Shown: positions 1-11,768 of the stretch, in pieces
Layout of the letters: every line of letters starts with the position of its first letter
Numbering within the stretch: position 1 is the first letter of the stretch
Source of the DNA: Choristoneura fumiferana
Taxonomy: Eukaryota; Arthropoda; Insecta; Lepidoptera; Tortricidae
NCBI RefSeq assembly: GCF_025370935.1
Contig: NC_133485.1
Span: 4,841,104 to 4,905,103 of the forward strand
Direction of reading: 5' to 3'
Length of the DNA: 64,000 nucleotides
Notes under the pieces: model-generated
The model's input: only the letters and a program-made list of their open reading frames with translations
Databases searched by the model: none
Told to the model about the DNA's origin: nothing
Position numbers and translations under genes: made by a program

Positions 1-739
1 CCTCTCCTCTAAGCTTGCCTTTCAGGTGCTGCATTTTCTGACCCTTTTGAATTGATTTATTATTGTGTACCGCCTCGCAGAACAAATCGTAGAACGTAGG
101 CCAATGTGTATACTTTCCTGTGAAGATCGGTATCTCCAACTGAGGTGCTGCTTGCTGCTTGTGAGCTGTCGAACACAGTTTAGTGTTAAGGTCTCTTTTG
201 ATTATTTTATATGATTTTTCATGCTTACTAAATTCTTCATCATAGAAAGCGTCCGAACCTTGTAAAATGTTATCTATTTGAAGATGCAGTTTATTTATAT
301 TAGCCCACAATGACTGAATATTTTGGAGCTCGTCATCAAGTTCCCACTTTTCTGTTATCTCGTCAACTTTAATGCTCTTTACTAATCTTAAAAGTGCCCG
401 AAAATTTGTTCTTTGTAATATCAACAGTTCATCAGCCTTGCCACATGGTTGCGTAGCCTTTTCTTCTTTGCCATAAGAAGCTAAAAGCTTACGGGTTGCC
501 TGATAATTAATTTTCGTTTGTTCATATATGTTGTCTTTATAATATGGCTGATTTTGACAGTCATATCCGGTAAGAATAGTATTATTTCCCTCGAATTCTG
601 TCCAAAGCTGATCTAGAGCGTCAATCCGTTTCTTTAAATATTCTGATGTCTTCCTGTCGGCAGAATCCTTGCTGAAATTGATTCTTATTTGCTGAAGCTT
701 TTGGACGATTTCCTTCTGACATTCGAGTAAAGTTTCCAT
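1..739 (-). CDS. BEL/Pao retrotransposon gag, 5' part, runs off the left edge
   Basis: On the minus strand an ATG at 739-737 opens a frame with no stop to the window edge, about 246 codons. The N-terminal half is charged and helical. Near the edge the frame reads LEIPIFTGKYTHWPTFYDLF, the signature of BEL/Pao Gag (a PxFxGxxxxWxxFxxxF core followed by a KMQHL-type helix). Gag of this family packages element RNA in cytoplasmic particles. The start sits 323 bases downstream (in element sense) of a tRNA-Tyr-type primer site, as expected for gag. The frame is intact, so this copy looks younger than the element at 1343-5956. The pol part must lie left of the window. Confidence 0.82.
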   Translation of the reverse strand, partial: METLLECQKEIVQKLQQIRINFSKDSADRKTSEYLKKRIDALDQLWTEFEGNNTILTGYDCQNQPYYKDNIYEQTKINYQATRKLLASYGKEEKATQPCGKADELLILQRTNFRALLRLVKSIKVDEITEKWELDDELQNIQSLWANINKLHLQIDNILQGSDAFYDEEFSKHEKSYKIIKRDLNTKLCSTAHKQQAAPQLEIPIFTGKYTHWPTFYDLFCEAVHNNKSIQKGQKMQHLKGKLRGE

Positions 740-1061
740 TATTATGATATAAATAGAACGATCTTACTTGATATGATGCTGAAGATGCTGTCGCTGATAA
801 TATGCTGAATACTTGGCTGCTGGAGGAGCTGGCGCGGCTGTACTCTCCACCGGTTGCACGAAGTTCCCGCTGATATGATGATAAACTGATGCTTTGAGCT
901 GCTGTGCCCAAGTATATTGCTGGTACCGGTGAACTATTACGCTCACTATTTATGATAGCTAAGTACGAGTCACTTCGATTACTTGTCACTATACCGACGC
1001 GCGATGCACTCACGAGTAATAAGTATACTGATTTAATCGAATTTCGCACTAGGTCAAAAGT

Positions 1062-1072
1062 TCGAAGGACCA
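1062..1072 (-). promoter_or_regulatory. tRNA-Tyr-type primer binding site of the minus-strand BEL/Pao element
   Basis: Read on the minus strand the sequence is TGGTCCTTCGA, complementary to the 3' end of insect tRNA-Tyr including CCA. It lies a few bases after the likely end of the LTR and upstream of the gag start, the normal place for the minus-strand DNA primer site. The tRNA assignment rests on remembered tRNA-Tyr sequence. Confidence 0.7.
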
Positions 1073-1079
1073 AAAAGAA

Positions 1080-1331
1080 TGTAGGGGTTTAGGCTACACT
1101 ACTTTGATGATAATTGATATACATAAGATGTAATGTCCGATGATAGATGATAGGTCTGATAGGATGCTAAAATGAGAACGACCGAGGTGAGTGCTGAATG
1201 ACAACTGATTTATTGATAGGTATTAAATGTTATGCTAAAGTAAATTGCAAGCGTGTGCAAAGGCTTGCGCAACATAGTCATACGAATACGTGTTACAATA
1301 ACCAAAGGTAATATGTACGGTTGACTGTACA
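1080..1331 (-). repeat. Probable 5' LTR of the minus-strand BEL/Pao element
   Basis: Between the primer site and the lone N at 1341 the minus strand starts TGTACAGTC at 1331 and ends ...CCCCTACA at 1080, giving TG...CA limits typical of LTRs. The partner LTR is outside the window, so the limits are inferred and the copy may be cut short at the N. Confidence 0.45.
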
Positions 1332-1340
1332 TGAGATTTT

Positions 1341-1341
1341 N
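1341..1341. other. Single ambiguous base at the junction of two opposed BEL/Pao elements
   Basis: A lone N separates the LTR of the minus-strand element from the LTR remnant of the plus-strand element. Only 51 bases of the second element's 5' LTR remain to its right, so this point may be a collapsed or mis-joined repeat. Confidence 0.6.
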
Positions 1342-1342
1342 G

Positions 1343-1393
1343 GTACTGTCTTTTCCTCGTGTCAACAAAATTAGATTATTTAAACATTAAACA
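1343..1393 (+). repeat. 3' tip of the 5' LTR, plus-strand BEL/Pao
   Basis: These 51 bases match 5906-5956 with only a few substitutions and indels, and both end CATTAAACA. The rest of the 5' LTR is missing to the left of the N at 1341. Confidence 0.7.
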
Positions 1394-1411
1394 TGGTCAA
1401 TCGACCAGGAT
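1394..1411 (+). promoter_or_regulatory. Diverged primer binding site, tRNA-Tyr-like
   Basis: TGGTCAATCGACCAGGAT directly follows the LTR tip. It agrees with the tRNA-Tyr-complementary sequence at 14 of 18 positions by eye, keeping TGGTC, TCGA and GGAT. Inference: the same primer type as the neighbouring element, later mutated. Confidence 0.5.
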
Positions 1412-1628
1412 TTTAAGAATTGTGAACAACAGTGGCCTATGAAAGAAGAGAGAGTAATATTTGCAATGAAATACATATAATCAAAATATTGAAATTCAAG
1501 ACAAACGGGTTGACATTTGAATCTAACATTCTTCGAAATTCTGAAATTGGCATTCCTGAAAAAACACGTAATTCCGATACAAAATTACGCAAACTGATTA
1601 TTGCTGAGATTATTCTGGTATACTATTA

Positions 1629-2896
1629 ATGGCATCAATACAAAATTATATAAAAATTCAAGTGGACTTATTACAAAAAGTAGAAAAGGGTCATATCAAC
1701 TTTAAAAAGTCGCCTAAAAAAGACTAACTGTAGGCTATTGCCAAGGTCGTTTGGAGGGTTGGAAGCGTATTGGACGGACTTCAAAAGTACACACGAGAAG
1801 TTGATACTAAATGCCACTGAGGAAGATACAAAATCATCGTGTACTTTACTGAGAATGTCTTTGAGTCACTTGAAGAGAGGTACTATATATACAAAGGTGA
1901 TCTCAAAAATGTACTTCATATTAAATACAAAACATACGATCAGCCACAACCACAACCGAATAAGTCATCGTCATCATGTAACGAGCTTAAATTGCCCCAA
2001 ATACAAATACCATCTTTCAGCGGTAACTACGCCGAATGGCAAGCATTCCACGACTTATTTACGGCGCTCATAGACACAAACACGTCACTTCAAAACGTGC
2101 AAAAGCTGCATTACCTTAAAGCCAGCTTAAAGGGAGATGCAGAAGTTTTGTTGCGGCAGTTTTCGATCACAGATCACAGAGGACAACTATGACGAAGCTT
2201 GGTCGGTACTTAAGAGGCGGTATGACAACAAAAGGTACATAGCAAATACGATTTTTAAGAAATTCTTTGGCCAGAAACGTTAGTGCATGAATCAGCCGCG
2301 GGCTTAAAACAGCTTCTGGATACATCTGTTGAATGCATGAATACACTTAAACTTCTGGATTGCCTACAATACATTGGGATGCAATTGTCAACTATGTCAT
2401 CGTATCGAAATTAGACACCGATAGTCACAAACATTGGGAACAGCAGATCAGTGAAGATGAAGTGAAACAACTGCCGAGTTTTAAACAGTTGCAATCATTT
2501 TCTAGAGACAAGATTCCAGACTTTAGAAATGGTGGAACAGTATACAAATGTCAAAAACAATTTAACTCGAAAACATTTCACGTAACAACTAATGACATCA
2601 ATAGAATATTAAAATGTGCATTTTGTAAGGAAAGTCACTACATCTTCAATTGTAAGCAATTCAGCAATCAATCAGTGGAAGACAGATACAATTTCGTGAA
2701 GAACAATGGATTATGTTTCAATTGCCTCATCCCAAATCACAAGATATTTCATTGCAAGCAAAAAACCTCATGTCAAGTATGTGGGAGGCGGCATCATTCG
2801 CTTCTGCATAGATATTCACAACAAACCGTGGATAAGGAAGAAAACAAGACAGTACAAACAAACAAAGAAGTAATGAAGGTAGTAGCACACACGTAA
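1629..2896 (+). pseudogene. BEL/Pao gag remnant with CCHC zinc knuckles
   Basis: An ATG at 1629 opens a gag-like frame that stops near 1726 and resumes in other frames. Around 1985-2150 the frame contains LPQIQIPSFSGNYAEWQAF, the BEL/Pao Gag core. At about 2615-2655 lies CAFCKESHYIFNC, and near 2710-2757 a second GLCFNC...H...C cluster, both nucleic-acid-binding zinc knuckles, followed by CxxC...HHSLLH. At least two frameshifts and one internal gap break it, so no full-length Gag can be made. Confidence 0.8.
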
Positions 2897-2899
2897 GGT

Positions 2900-5350
2900 C
2901 AAGTGAAGAAGAGGAAGAAAGCCACAATATTTTGTTGGCAACAGCACTGGTGGGCATTAAGTCAAGATCAGGAGAGATTCATGTCTGCCGTGCCTTACTT
3001 GACAAGGATCCGAAGCCTCATTTGTCACGGCGCAGTTGGCCGAGTTGTTGAACTTGGACATAACGGCTATCAGCGGGACGGTTTCCGGATTAGGTGATGG
3101 TAACAACGTGTGCATTAAAGAAATGGTGGGTTACAAATCATGTCAAGGTATGAGACTGATTTCTCTGTAAAGGTAAATGCTTATGTATTAAAGTCATTAA
3201 CACGTAGATTACCTTCTAGGGAAATAAAAGGCTGTCTTTGGCCTCAACTTGATAATATGAAGTTAGCGGACCCCACTTTTAACAAACCGGGATTGATTGA
3301 TATCCTTCTCGGAGCTGATGTTTTCTGCAAAATCATAGACTCAGGTTTCATGAGAGGGCCGGGTGACGTAGTCGCTCAGCATACACACTTGGGTTGGATT
3401 TTGTCAGGAAATACTAACACGAATTCTATTAATTCACAGCAATATATCACAAGTTTTCATATTACCAGGGATGTGCAAGAGGATAAGAATCTTTTAATGA
3501 AATTCTGGAAACAGAAACTGATTCCATTACAACCAAGAAAACTTGGTCTAAGAAGAAGAAAAAGGGGAAAATGTACAAGAAAACAACAACAATTGATGAC
3601 ACTGAAAAATATATTGTACCTTTAAAACAAAATACTGAAGACACTGTAAAGTTATGTAGAGACACTACAACAAGAAGCTTATTAAGATTTAAACAATTAA
3701 AAAGGAAATTCAACAAAAATGAGAAGTTGAAGAATGAATACAATAAAGTTATACACGAGAATCTAGAGTTGCACTATTTAAAGAATGTTGAAGACGAAAA
3801 GCAAGAGTGGAGAACACCCAATATAGTCAAGGTGTATTGTCAAGTCAAGATGGCAGAAAAACATACTGATTTACAGCGTTTAGTATGGAGAGAAGAACCT
3901 TCGAAAAAAAATGGAAACTTATAAATTACTTACCGTCACATTTGGGACTACATCAGCAGTACCTTACCAAACCGCACTTAATCAGCTAGACAATAATAAA
4001 GCAAAAACATATTTTCGCGAAACGCCGGTGGTGAAGACTTGTTTCTATACGGGCGATCTGATGGCAAGATATGAAGTCAAAACTGAAACAAAAACACTCC
4101 GTCACGAGATTAACAGTATGTTAAAGGCGGGGGGGTTTGTGATGCAAAACTCAAAATCGTTAGTCGAGTTTCTTCAAAGCGGTAGAGTACTCCAGGAACC
4201 TGAAAACAAAACAGAGATGAAATTAGACAAGGTTATGAAGATATTAGAATTCATGTGGGATATAAAAGAATATGTGCAAAATAACAGGCAACTTACCAGG
4301 ATCAAAGACATCTGTAACGAAGGGTTGATTACACCAGAAGTAGCCAGTCTGTTCGATCCTTTCCATTGGTTTGCATCAATCATCATTACTGCTAAGGTGA
4401 TGATACAAAGACTATGGATTTGCAGTCTTGGGCGGGATGATGAATTTCGATGCACTTAGAAGAAGAATGGATGACAAACCGGAGAAAACTTCTTGAAGTT
4501 CCAACCATACAGATTTCACGATGGATTAGGATGAGGTCTGAGTGTAAAGATGTTCAGCTACATGATTACAGATACCTCTTCAGTGGTGTATGCAACTGTA
4601 ATCTATCTAAGGATTGTAGATGAGAATGACATAGTTCCTGTTACAAAAACGCAGCTAAAACAAAGCTTGCACCGCTGAAACAACTGACTATTCTAAGAAT
4701 GGAACTATGCGGTGCGGAGCTAGGAGCAAAGCTTCTGCGTGTTCTATTCTGACTGCTGCTGAACATTCTGATGAATAACATCTGCGCTAGGTCAGACTCA
4801 ATATTGTTTTTATATTGGTTGCGTACAAAACCCAGTCACTGGCAAGTTTTCGTTAGGAAACGAGTGTCAGAGATTATTCAAATAGACAATGATAGAAGAC
4901 GGCATGTTCAGTCAGCAGATAATCCTGCCAACTTTACCTCAAAACGTATAAAAGTGCGAAACAAAGCAAGTACGTAGGGATAATAATTAGCGTACCGGAC
5001 TACATTGGTTAATGAACAACTGCATATAATTTACAAGATAATTTGTCATTGGGATGGAATTTGGCTTCAAAAAGGACATTTCATGCAAGGGTGAATAAAA
5101 CACCGAATGAAGAGATTTTCACAGGCTTTACCATTAAGTAACAGATATCTACACTGCAAAGATAAATATTATTATGGAGACTGAAGTCATTGTAGTTGAG
5201 GTCAGCCTGAAATGTTCCAAGTGTTTTACTGTTTGTGTGTATTACTTAATTCAAATAGTATGCAAGACTTCTGGAAAGATGGAAATCAGCATATCTTAAA
5301 CTACTTACTAAGTACAGAAAGGATCTATCTAATGAGCATGAGGTAAATAT
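2900..5350 (+). pseudogene. BEL/Pao pol remnant (protease, RT, RNase H, integrase tail)
   Basis: Pieces occur in pol order. At 3260-3410 is LIDILLGADVF...VAQHTHLGWILSGNT, the segment between protease and reverse transcriptase. At 3911-4140 is an RT piece in which the usual YVDD-type box reads YTGD (FYTGDLMARY), so a catalytic aspartate is lost. At 4771-4960 is an RNase H piece with SDSILFLYWLR and HVQSADNPANFTS. At about 5265-5345 a short WKDGNQHIL/YLLSTERIYL region matches the position of the DUF5641-type integrase end. The DDE core of the integrase is absent. Frameshifts separate the pieces. Confidence 0.75.
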
Positions 5351-5905
5351 CACTGAGCCAATGGTTAGTTTATGGTGGGCGGTTCACTACTCGTTATTAT
5401 GTAGTTCTTAAGATTTTAGTTAATTTACGGGTACTAACAACTAACAAAATATATAAGCATTTACTGAAATGATTTTAAGGATGCAGTTATACATACTGCA
5501 TGTTATTTAAGATTAACAATGTAATGAAGAAATAGGTTATTATTTTATGTTTAAAGAAACAAATTAATTTGCTTAATGTTTGTTATGTTTGACACGTACA
5601 TTAATTTAATTGAAAATTAACTTTTAAGATACAGTCCATTTAGATCGAAAAAGACTCATGTCATGTTCATAATATGAAGCAAATTAATATACAGGTTGAT
5701 TTTATTTTAAGAGCATAATTTATACACAATGTATTTTTATGTCATGATTACTAAAGATTAAGATTAGAGTTGTTTAAGGGGAAATTAATGTAGTAAAGTA
5801 GATATACTTTGGTGGGCGGTATGTTTAGCCTTTTTTACGTTATTTTCTTATGTACGATACTGTCAAAGATTTAAAACAAAATAAAACACATCAAAAAAGC
5901 AATTT

Positions 5906-5956
5906 GTACTGTCATTTCCTCGGTCAACAAAATTTAGATTATTTAAACATTAAACA
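5906..5956 (+). repeat. 3' tip of the 3' LTR, plus-strand BEL/Pao
   Basis: Matches 1343-1393. The left limit of the full 3' LTR is not certain: two TGGTGGGCGG motifs at 5373 and 5811 are candidate starts. Confidence 0.65.
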
Positions 5957-6754
5957 GCCAGCGCGACACGCGCACACAACAGGGCGACAAGACTAGCGTC
6001 CCGCCAACTTGATTTCTTGTTTTTTTCATTTTATTTAGGTCATGTTTGAGAAAAGCACTATATACAAGCCTCGGCCGGAACGTGGAGTTGCCGGCCTCTA
6101 CAGTAATGTACTAAAACGAGAAACAAACCGTAATCTTTTTCTTTAAATTAATTCATGTACTTAGGTAATTCTCACCGCGTGTAAAGCAGGGGATACAAGG
6201 TATATAGTGTAATAGCCACTAGTTAGGCTAGCGCTTAGTTTGTGAGTAATTTAACAACCCTTATGTGAGCTTGAAAATAATATTCTATCCAAGATCACAG
6301 CAAACGAATTTAGTTATTTAGTTACCTTTTGTTATAGCTACCCAAAACTTCTTTTCTCAGTTGGCTTCATAGGTTTCTGGCACATTTTTAAAAAGGTAGG
6401 TATTTAGTCTATTAAACAAGATATGCCCTGAAATAATTTAGAGATAAGATTTAATCGGGGCCAAAGTCGAACTAGTAAAGTACGCTTTCATTATAGGTTA
6501 CGTTTTCTTTTACCAGCTTTGCCACTTAGCGGCGAAACTCGTACTAAAGTGTATTTCACACGTAGTTTTATAACAACAAGGTGGGTGACTTGTGCTTTTT
6601 AGGGGAGGTATTTTTTCGGAATCCTTTAAATGGACCGAGCTGATACTACGCTTGGTTATTTTTAGTTGTAACACATGCGTAATTTTATATTACTCTAGAG
6701 TTTCCCCGTGTGGGTAATGTCGTAAGAGGCGACAAAGGAAAACCTGTCACTATT
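5957..6754. other. Non-coding spacer
   Basis: No coding pattern, splice-consistent exon or inverted repeat is visible. The sequence is ordinary AT-rich intergenic DNA, with a short GC-rich patch near 6065-6110. Confidence 0.5.
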
Positions 6755-6859
6755 GTACCGTTTTAGTCAAACTTGAAACCTAAAATTGCTAAAAGTGGCT
6801 CCGAAGCGGTAACGTTTCGTGTGATCTGCCTAGTGCCTACCCCGTCTGGGAATACAGGC
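6755..6859 (+). repeat. Interspersed repeat, inverted partner at 50394-50483
   Basis: The block containing GGCTCCGAAGCGGTAACGTT is present on the other strand at 50394-50483 with only a few differences over about 100 bases. Both end at a GGGAATACAGGC-type sequence. I recognise it as a widespread lepidopteran repeat but cannot name the family safely. Confidence 0.65.
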
Positions 6860-6944
6860 GTGATGTTTGTGTATTTTGTGTGTGTGTGCGTGTATGTGTG
6901 TTACCTACGGCATTGCACGCGTAAAATATTCGATCTGGTAGGTA

Positions 6945-7360
6945 CAATTAAAATTCCGGGATTTTAAGAAATTCCCTTGGGAATTCCCAAAATTTGTATC
7001 GTGTCTTCATTGAGATTGTGTTAAGAACAACTATTCAAAATTTCAAAGCCCAGCGGTTGAAATTTCAATATTTTATCCCTATCCCGTGCGAATATCGGGA
7101 TAAAAATAGCCTCTGTGTTATTCCAGGCGTCCACAAACATACCAAATTTCATGACTCTAAGCCCAGCGGTTGTTACTTTCGATATTTTATCCATTTCCCG
7201 TGGAAATCTTGATAAAAAGTATTCTGTTTTAATCCAGGTTATAAACTAACTTTTTGACAAATTTCATCCAAAACCGTTCAGCCGTTTTAGCGTGAAGAAA
7301 AAGTAAATATACTCACTCACTCATAAACTTTTGCATTTATTATATTAGTAGGATAAGTAT
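6945..7360 (+). repeat. Non-LTR (RTE-type) 3' tail fragment
   Basis: The block has the recurring phrases AGCCCAGCGGTTG, CGGGATAAAAATAGCCT and CCGTTCAGCCGTTTTAGCGT, followed by a TCACTCAC run and TTATTATATTAGTAGGAT. The same phrases occur at 29040-29260 (opposite strand), 33568-33772 and 43872-44060. The assignment to an RTE-like tail or derived SINE is from memory. Confidence 0.55.
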
Positions 7361-7689
7361 GAGTAGGATTAGTAAATAATACTTAATCTCTAAGTATGTA
7401 TACAGCAATCCAGCGGGAATCGAGTAGATAAGGCGCCACACCACTATATAAATGTACCTACTTATCTAATTTCCTACATAAATGAATGTTAATGTATTAC
7501 AAATTCGCAAAAATAACCAATAATATTTTAATTTAATCAACATGTCCAATTAAATCTAAACTACTTTTAAAGCCTCATTCATTCAGCTTTCCGAATGTAT
7601 TTGTTGAAACACGTGGGTGCCTCGGCAATGCGACACGCTGACGTCATCACGCCCTCTGCTATGAGTTGTTGTAACTATGTAACTGGCCC

Positions 7690-7810
7690 TGTACTACGAA
7701 GTGCAAAATTCGAACTCCGTATATCTTGCCGTCACGCTGACGCTAATATTATTTAATACGAGTGAGAGGGACGGAACGAACTCTGATTTTCGAATTTCAT
7801 AGTAGCACCT
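7690..7810. mobile_element. MITE with TACTACGAAG termini
   Basis: Starts TACTACGAAGTGCAAAATTC and ends TTTCGAATTTCATAGTA, imperfect inverted termini about 20 bases long. Related copies occur at 33125-33258 and, split by another element, at 49030-49455. The size and lack of coding suit a non-autonomous DNA transposon. Confidence 0.65.
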
Positions 7811-7852
7811 GTGTTGGGAGAATAAAATAAGCACTGGCAACATTTAATTTAT

Positions 7853-7995
7853 TCGGGTGGAGTTGAAAAAGTTGGACACTTTAACGTTGGTAGTTAAAAT
7901 TAGTATGAAACTTTTGTCAGCGGAAATTTTTTCGAGTCACTCGTTTTGTATGGTTAACTACCATTTAACATGACTTTTTTTGTCTCCACCCATTA
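7853..7995. mobile_element. MITE with GGGTGGAG termini
   Basis: GGGTGGAGTTGAAAAAGTT at the left is mirrored by GACTTTTTTTGTCTCCACCC at the right, with a second internal match (GGTAGTTAA and TTAACTACC). No coding. Confidence 0.6.
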
Positions 7996-8099
7996 TTAAG
8001 TAGTTATTTTAAAGTCTTGTGGTAGAAAGAAGGTGCTTAAATTAGGTTTAGCTAGATGCCATTAAATGAAACATCGTATTTTTTTTTACGTATAATGTA

Positions 8100-8326
8100 C
8101 TATGTAACTAAAAACTAACCTAACCAAAACAAACATTTTAATACAAGCTTTTTTGCTGACTGTACTTTCATTGTCACTCAAACTACATTTGCATACCAAA
8201 TTTTAAGTCGATGCTATTAACCGTTGAAGAGTTTCGTCCTGCGGAGACGATCCTGGCTGGACTTCCAGGATGTCACTACTAGATTATTGTATTGTCACGC
8301 GATTTACATAAGTTTTCCAAATTTCA
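8100..8326 (-). repeat. Interspersed repeat cut by the assembly gap; inverted partner at 26815-27005
   Basis: Blocks around CAAACTACATTTGCATACCA and AGTTTTCCAAATTTCA match the complement of 26815-27005, including the GCATCGACTTGAAATTTGG region. The left scaffold gap therefore falls inside dispersed repeat sequence. Confidence 0.55.
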
Positions 8327-8426
8327 NNNNNNNNNNNNNNNNNNNNNNNNNNNNNNNNNNNNNNNNNNNNNNNNNNNNNNNNNNNNNNNNNNNNNNNNNN
8401 NNNNNNNNNNNNNNNNNNNNNNNNNN
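8327..8426. other. Assembly gap of 100 N
   Basis: Exactly 100 unknown bases, the conventional length for a scaffold join of unknown size. The following contig starts only about 300 bases before the region shared with 52443-64000. Confidence 0.98.
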
Positions 8427-9000
8427 AGAGTATTTTTTTGAGATTACGAAAAGTAACAGTTATTTCTTTTTAAACACACGTTGTGTAAGGTCTTGGTGGA
8501 AGTTAAAAAATGTTGGCAGGAATGCTTTAAGCTAAATACGTATTGGACTGTAAAATCACCGATTTCCAATTATACCTACTGCTAGAGCGGTAAAAACGGT
8601 ACTCTACGTTTTAAGTAAAATTAACACAATATATACTTATTATGTTCCTTTTACAGCGCGCTTTAGGAACTGAAATAGAACATTCTTTAAATTTTACACA
8701 AAGCAGAGTCGAAAGTGGAAATCGGCAACCTGGTATACAAGTGTGGTAACCTTGACATTTCGGCAGGATTCGTCCTTGAATGTAATTAGGAAATGTTTTT
8801 TTTGTGACATAGTGCCTAACTTTTATTTAATTAGATAGATACGCTACTTATATTAAAGTTAATGATTATATCATGGTCAGGGATATTTGGAAATATTCCG
8901 ATCCGCATTAGCGATCCCTTCAAAATAGCGAACCTACTGTGTAAAAATAAAGTTCTGTTAAATACTTGTGATGTTACCATTTAATAATATTGTAAATCTG

Positions 9001-9154
9001 TTTTAAAAAAATATATATACCTCGTTGAGTTTCTTGCCGGATTCTTCTCAGCAGAGGTTTTTCCGAACCGGTGGTAGATTTTTTTTGACATTCATAAGTG
9101 CTTGTTATAGCCTAAATTGAATAAAGATATTTTGACTTTGACTTTGACTTTGAC
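9001..9154 (+). mobile_element. CR1-like non-LTR 3' end
   Basis: Contains TTGCCGGATTCTTCTCAGCA, GAACCGGTGGTAGATTTT and AATTGAATAAAGATATTTTG, and ends in repeated TTTGAC units, the 3' end style of lepidopteran CR1-like LINEs. The same piece sits at 52717-52870 in copy B. A related piece on the opposite strand is at 15508-15657. Confidence 0.7.
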
Positions 9155-10854
9155 GTACCTACTCTGGCGTAGAATCAATATTTTCCTTATAGGCAACCTG
9201 AAGACTAAAGGAAGCATGAGTTAGGTATCTCTTCGGATACAATTTCTTCGGATTCAGATTTATCTAATGCCGCAACTGTTATAACTGTTATGTAAAAAAG
9301 GTAAGCGACTCGGTGGGAATTGAGTTTTTACGACGCCTCGCCACTGGCACTTAACCCCCTTAATAAAACAAAACATAAAACGTTACAAATACGTACCCTA
9401 ATTCACATTTTATATTTGTAACTGGTGCATTTGCTCTTGAAACTCATCATTTGGTGAAGTGGAACTGATGATGAAGACCACATTTGACCATCGGAGTTAC
9501 TACTCAGTAACAAGTATTTCGCGGGTTGGATTTTAATTACTTTGACACAGTTGCTAAGCAATTTGTGCTCCTCGTAATGCTCTTTTCATGATGTGTACAC
9601 ATAGTTTGAATTGTAAATGATCTCTTGCCTTAATTATTCTCATCACTGTACCGCATGTTTACAATTTGTTTTGTGTGCCAAAGCTAATAAATAAATAAAT
9701 ATGGTGAAATGGAATGGGTGGTGAAGCACCCAGGATTCCTCAATAATTAACGTCTCGGCATCGAAAAAAACAATCTTTCATAAAAAAAAGGTGACGAACA
9801 GTTGATATTAAACTGTTTTATCTCAGATATTTACACTTAAAAGCGTGAAAAAAATGTTATAACAAAAAATTGAACCGACTCCAAAAGACGATGAAAATAA
9901 TTTTCTACCAGTCTGAAGTCGGTCGGTGCCTCAGCACGTAATAAAAATATGTAATATAGAAAAAAAAAACGATTATTTACTACAACAATAAAATTATCCA
10001 ACTATTTCTCAACTATGTTCCCTTTTTTAAACCAATTGTAGTCATATCCATATTACGTATATTGTTCGACATGATTTTGACGTAAATTGTATCCGTCGTC
10101 CTCCAACTGGTCACAACACAACACGACAGGTAAATGTGAACCGGGCTTTAATCTGGCCTTTTAAATAAGCCTAAAAGTCAAATTACGAATTTTTAGATTA
10201 CACCTAATTGAGACAAATGCGTAATGAGATTAAAGCAACTTGGCGATTTAATGTGATGAAAGTGAGATTGAGATATTTTGAGGCATGAGGTCCCGGGGAT
10301 GGCGTAAAGTTTCATAAAGGCCATGTCAGCACGTCAAGAGGATATTTTAAGACGTGAAGGGATATACTGTTGTGTTTAGAATAAGGACTCAGACTGGGCT
10401 ATTCTTAGTTATCTACGAGTACAGCCCTTTGTTTGCGAAGTTCGTAGTGGCCCTGCAGACCCACGAGTAGCATTGATCCTATAAAGGTTCCGTTTTACCA
10501 ACTGTGGCACGGTACTCTGAAAAACTGAATCAGAATTGAATAAAATTTTGAATAAAATTAACCAAATCAAAATTGAATTAAATTTTGTTAGGCACCTTTA
10601 AAAGTGATATTTTTTTGGTATATTTTTTCATTTTAACACAAGAAATCCCCGGATAGTAACGTAAAAGGTGTATCACACACAGTGTTCTGTTCAGTCACCA
10701 TCCTTCCGGCTCCTTATCCGGAACTTCCCGTTAGCTCCCTGTTTTATAGCGGTCTGCATAAAATATAAACGGCTAAGCAAGCACTTGCCCTAAAGGTTTG
10801 CCTGAGAGCCATAAAAAATGCTCGCATGTTGAGTAAGTAGAGTTTCAGATATTA
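9155..10854. other. Non-coding stretch before the first visible cyclase exon
   Basis: I looked for transmembrane or extracellular exons of the receptor cyclase and found none that join in phase. It holds only AT-rich sequence, apart from tandem AAATAAATAAAT near 9690. Confidence 0.4.
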
Positions 10855-11001
10855 GCTAGAGGCAAACAGTTTCTTGCGGCGCATTCTTCTTGGCAATGAT
10901 GGTCTTTCCGAAAGCGCTGGTAGTTTAATAAATGACGTGTAAAAGTGCCCATTGCGGCCTATTTACTGAATAAATGATCTTGATTTTTTGATTTTTGATT
11001 T
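10855..11001 (+). mobile_element. CR1-like LINE 3' end, second subfamily
   Basis: The run CAGTTTCTTGCGGCGCATTC through CTGAATAAATGATCTTGATT ends with repeated TGATTTTT units, a short 5'-truncated LINE tail. The partner in copy B is 54617-54765, where a 40-base A/G-rich piece precedes it. Confidence 0.6.
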
Positions 11002-11768
11002 CATGGCAGTCTGCCAGAATTAAGAAAGATCAGTGATAGTGCTTTATAGGCTGTGCGACGACGGAAGGATTTAGTCATTATTTTCTCGCTCGACGGTCTT
11101 GGTAATAGCTTTGAAGGATTTGTCTGAAAGGGTGTACCTGTGGTCTTCCTGTGTGACATGGCCTTTAGATAAACTGAGTTATCATGCCAAGAATATAAGT
11201 AACATATTGCTTAAATAAGTTGAGCTCTGTACTTTACACCAAGTGATGCTGATGTCATCCACGCCACGGGGCTACTTTTGCTTCTTACCTGGAAGAGCTC
11301 ATTACACCGAGTATTATGGAATGAGAATATTAAATAAAACATGAACAAAATTAAGTTTATTAGTTATATCGTACCATCCTTTTTTTTGGGATGTGAAAAA
11401 AGGTGCATACCTTCTCTTAAAAGTTATGTGGGGCTCTCTCACTAAAACCACATCGGTGTTTATGTTTGTCCACTCTGCCGTTATGGGAGCGCCATAATAT
11501 CACAGACATACAACCATAACTTTAATGTTGACTGGCAAACATTAATTTGTATGATAAACCGTGACTACACAATCCTCTTAGAAGTTAAGTAGCTCGTAAC
11601 TATTTGATTCCAATCATCTACTTATTTACAGATTCACCTCACCTCGCCACAAGTGTTAGTTTAGTAGTCTTTTCATCTAAGTACATAAGTACTTTACTAA
11701 TCAGATTATCCTACGCAACGAAATCAAAACTCTTAACTCGTGTTATTTGATTTGAGTTGTTTTCTCAG

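Larger units (their letters stand above)
1343..5956 (+). mobile_element. Degenerate BEL/Pao LTR retrotransposon
   Basis: About 4.6 kb bounded by a short direct repeat (1343-1393 and 5906-5956, both ending ATTAAACA), with a primer site, gag, zinc knuckles, protease/pol, reverse transcriptase, RNase H and an integrase C-terminal remnant in the usual BEL/Pao order. Stops and frame changes break the reading frame in many places, and most of the integrase is missing. It is a dead copy, of a different subfamily from the element at 1-1331, because its LTR end and primer site differ. Confidence 0.85.

Noticed and set aside
8224..8535. Frame spanning the N gap
   Set aside because: It exists only because the gap is translated as unknown residues; both flanks are non-coding.
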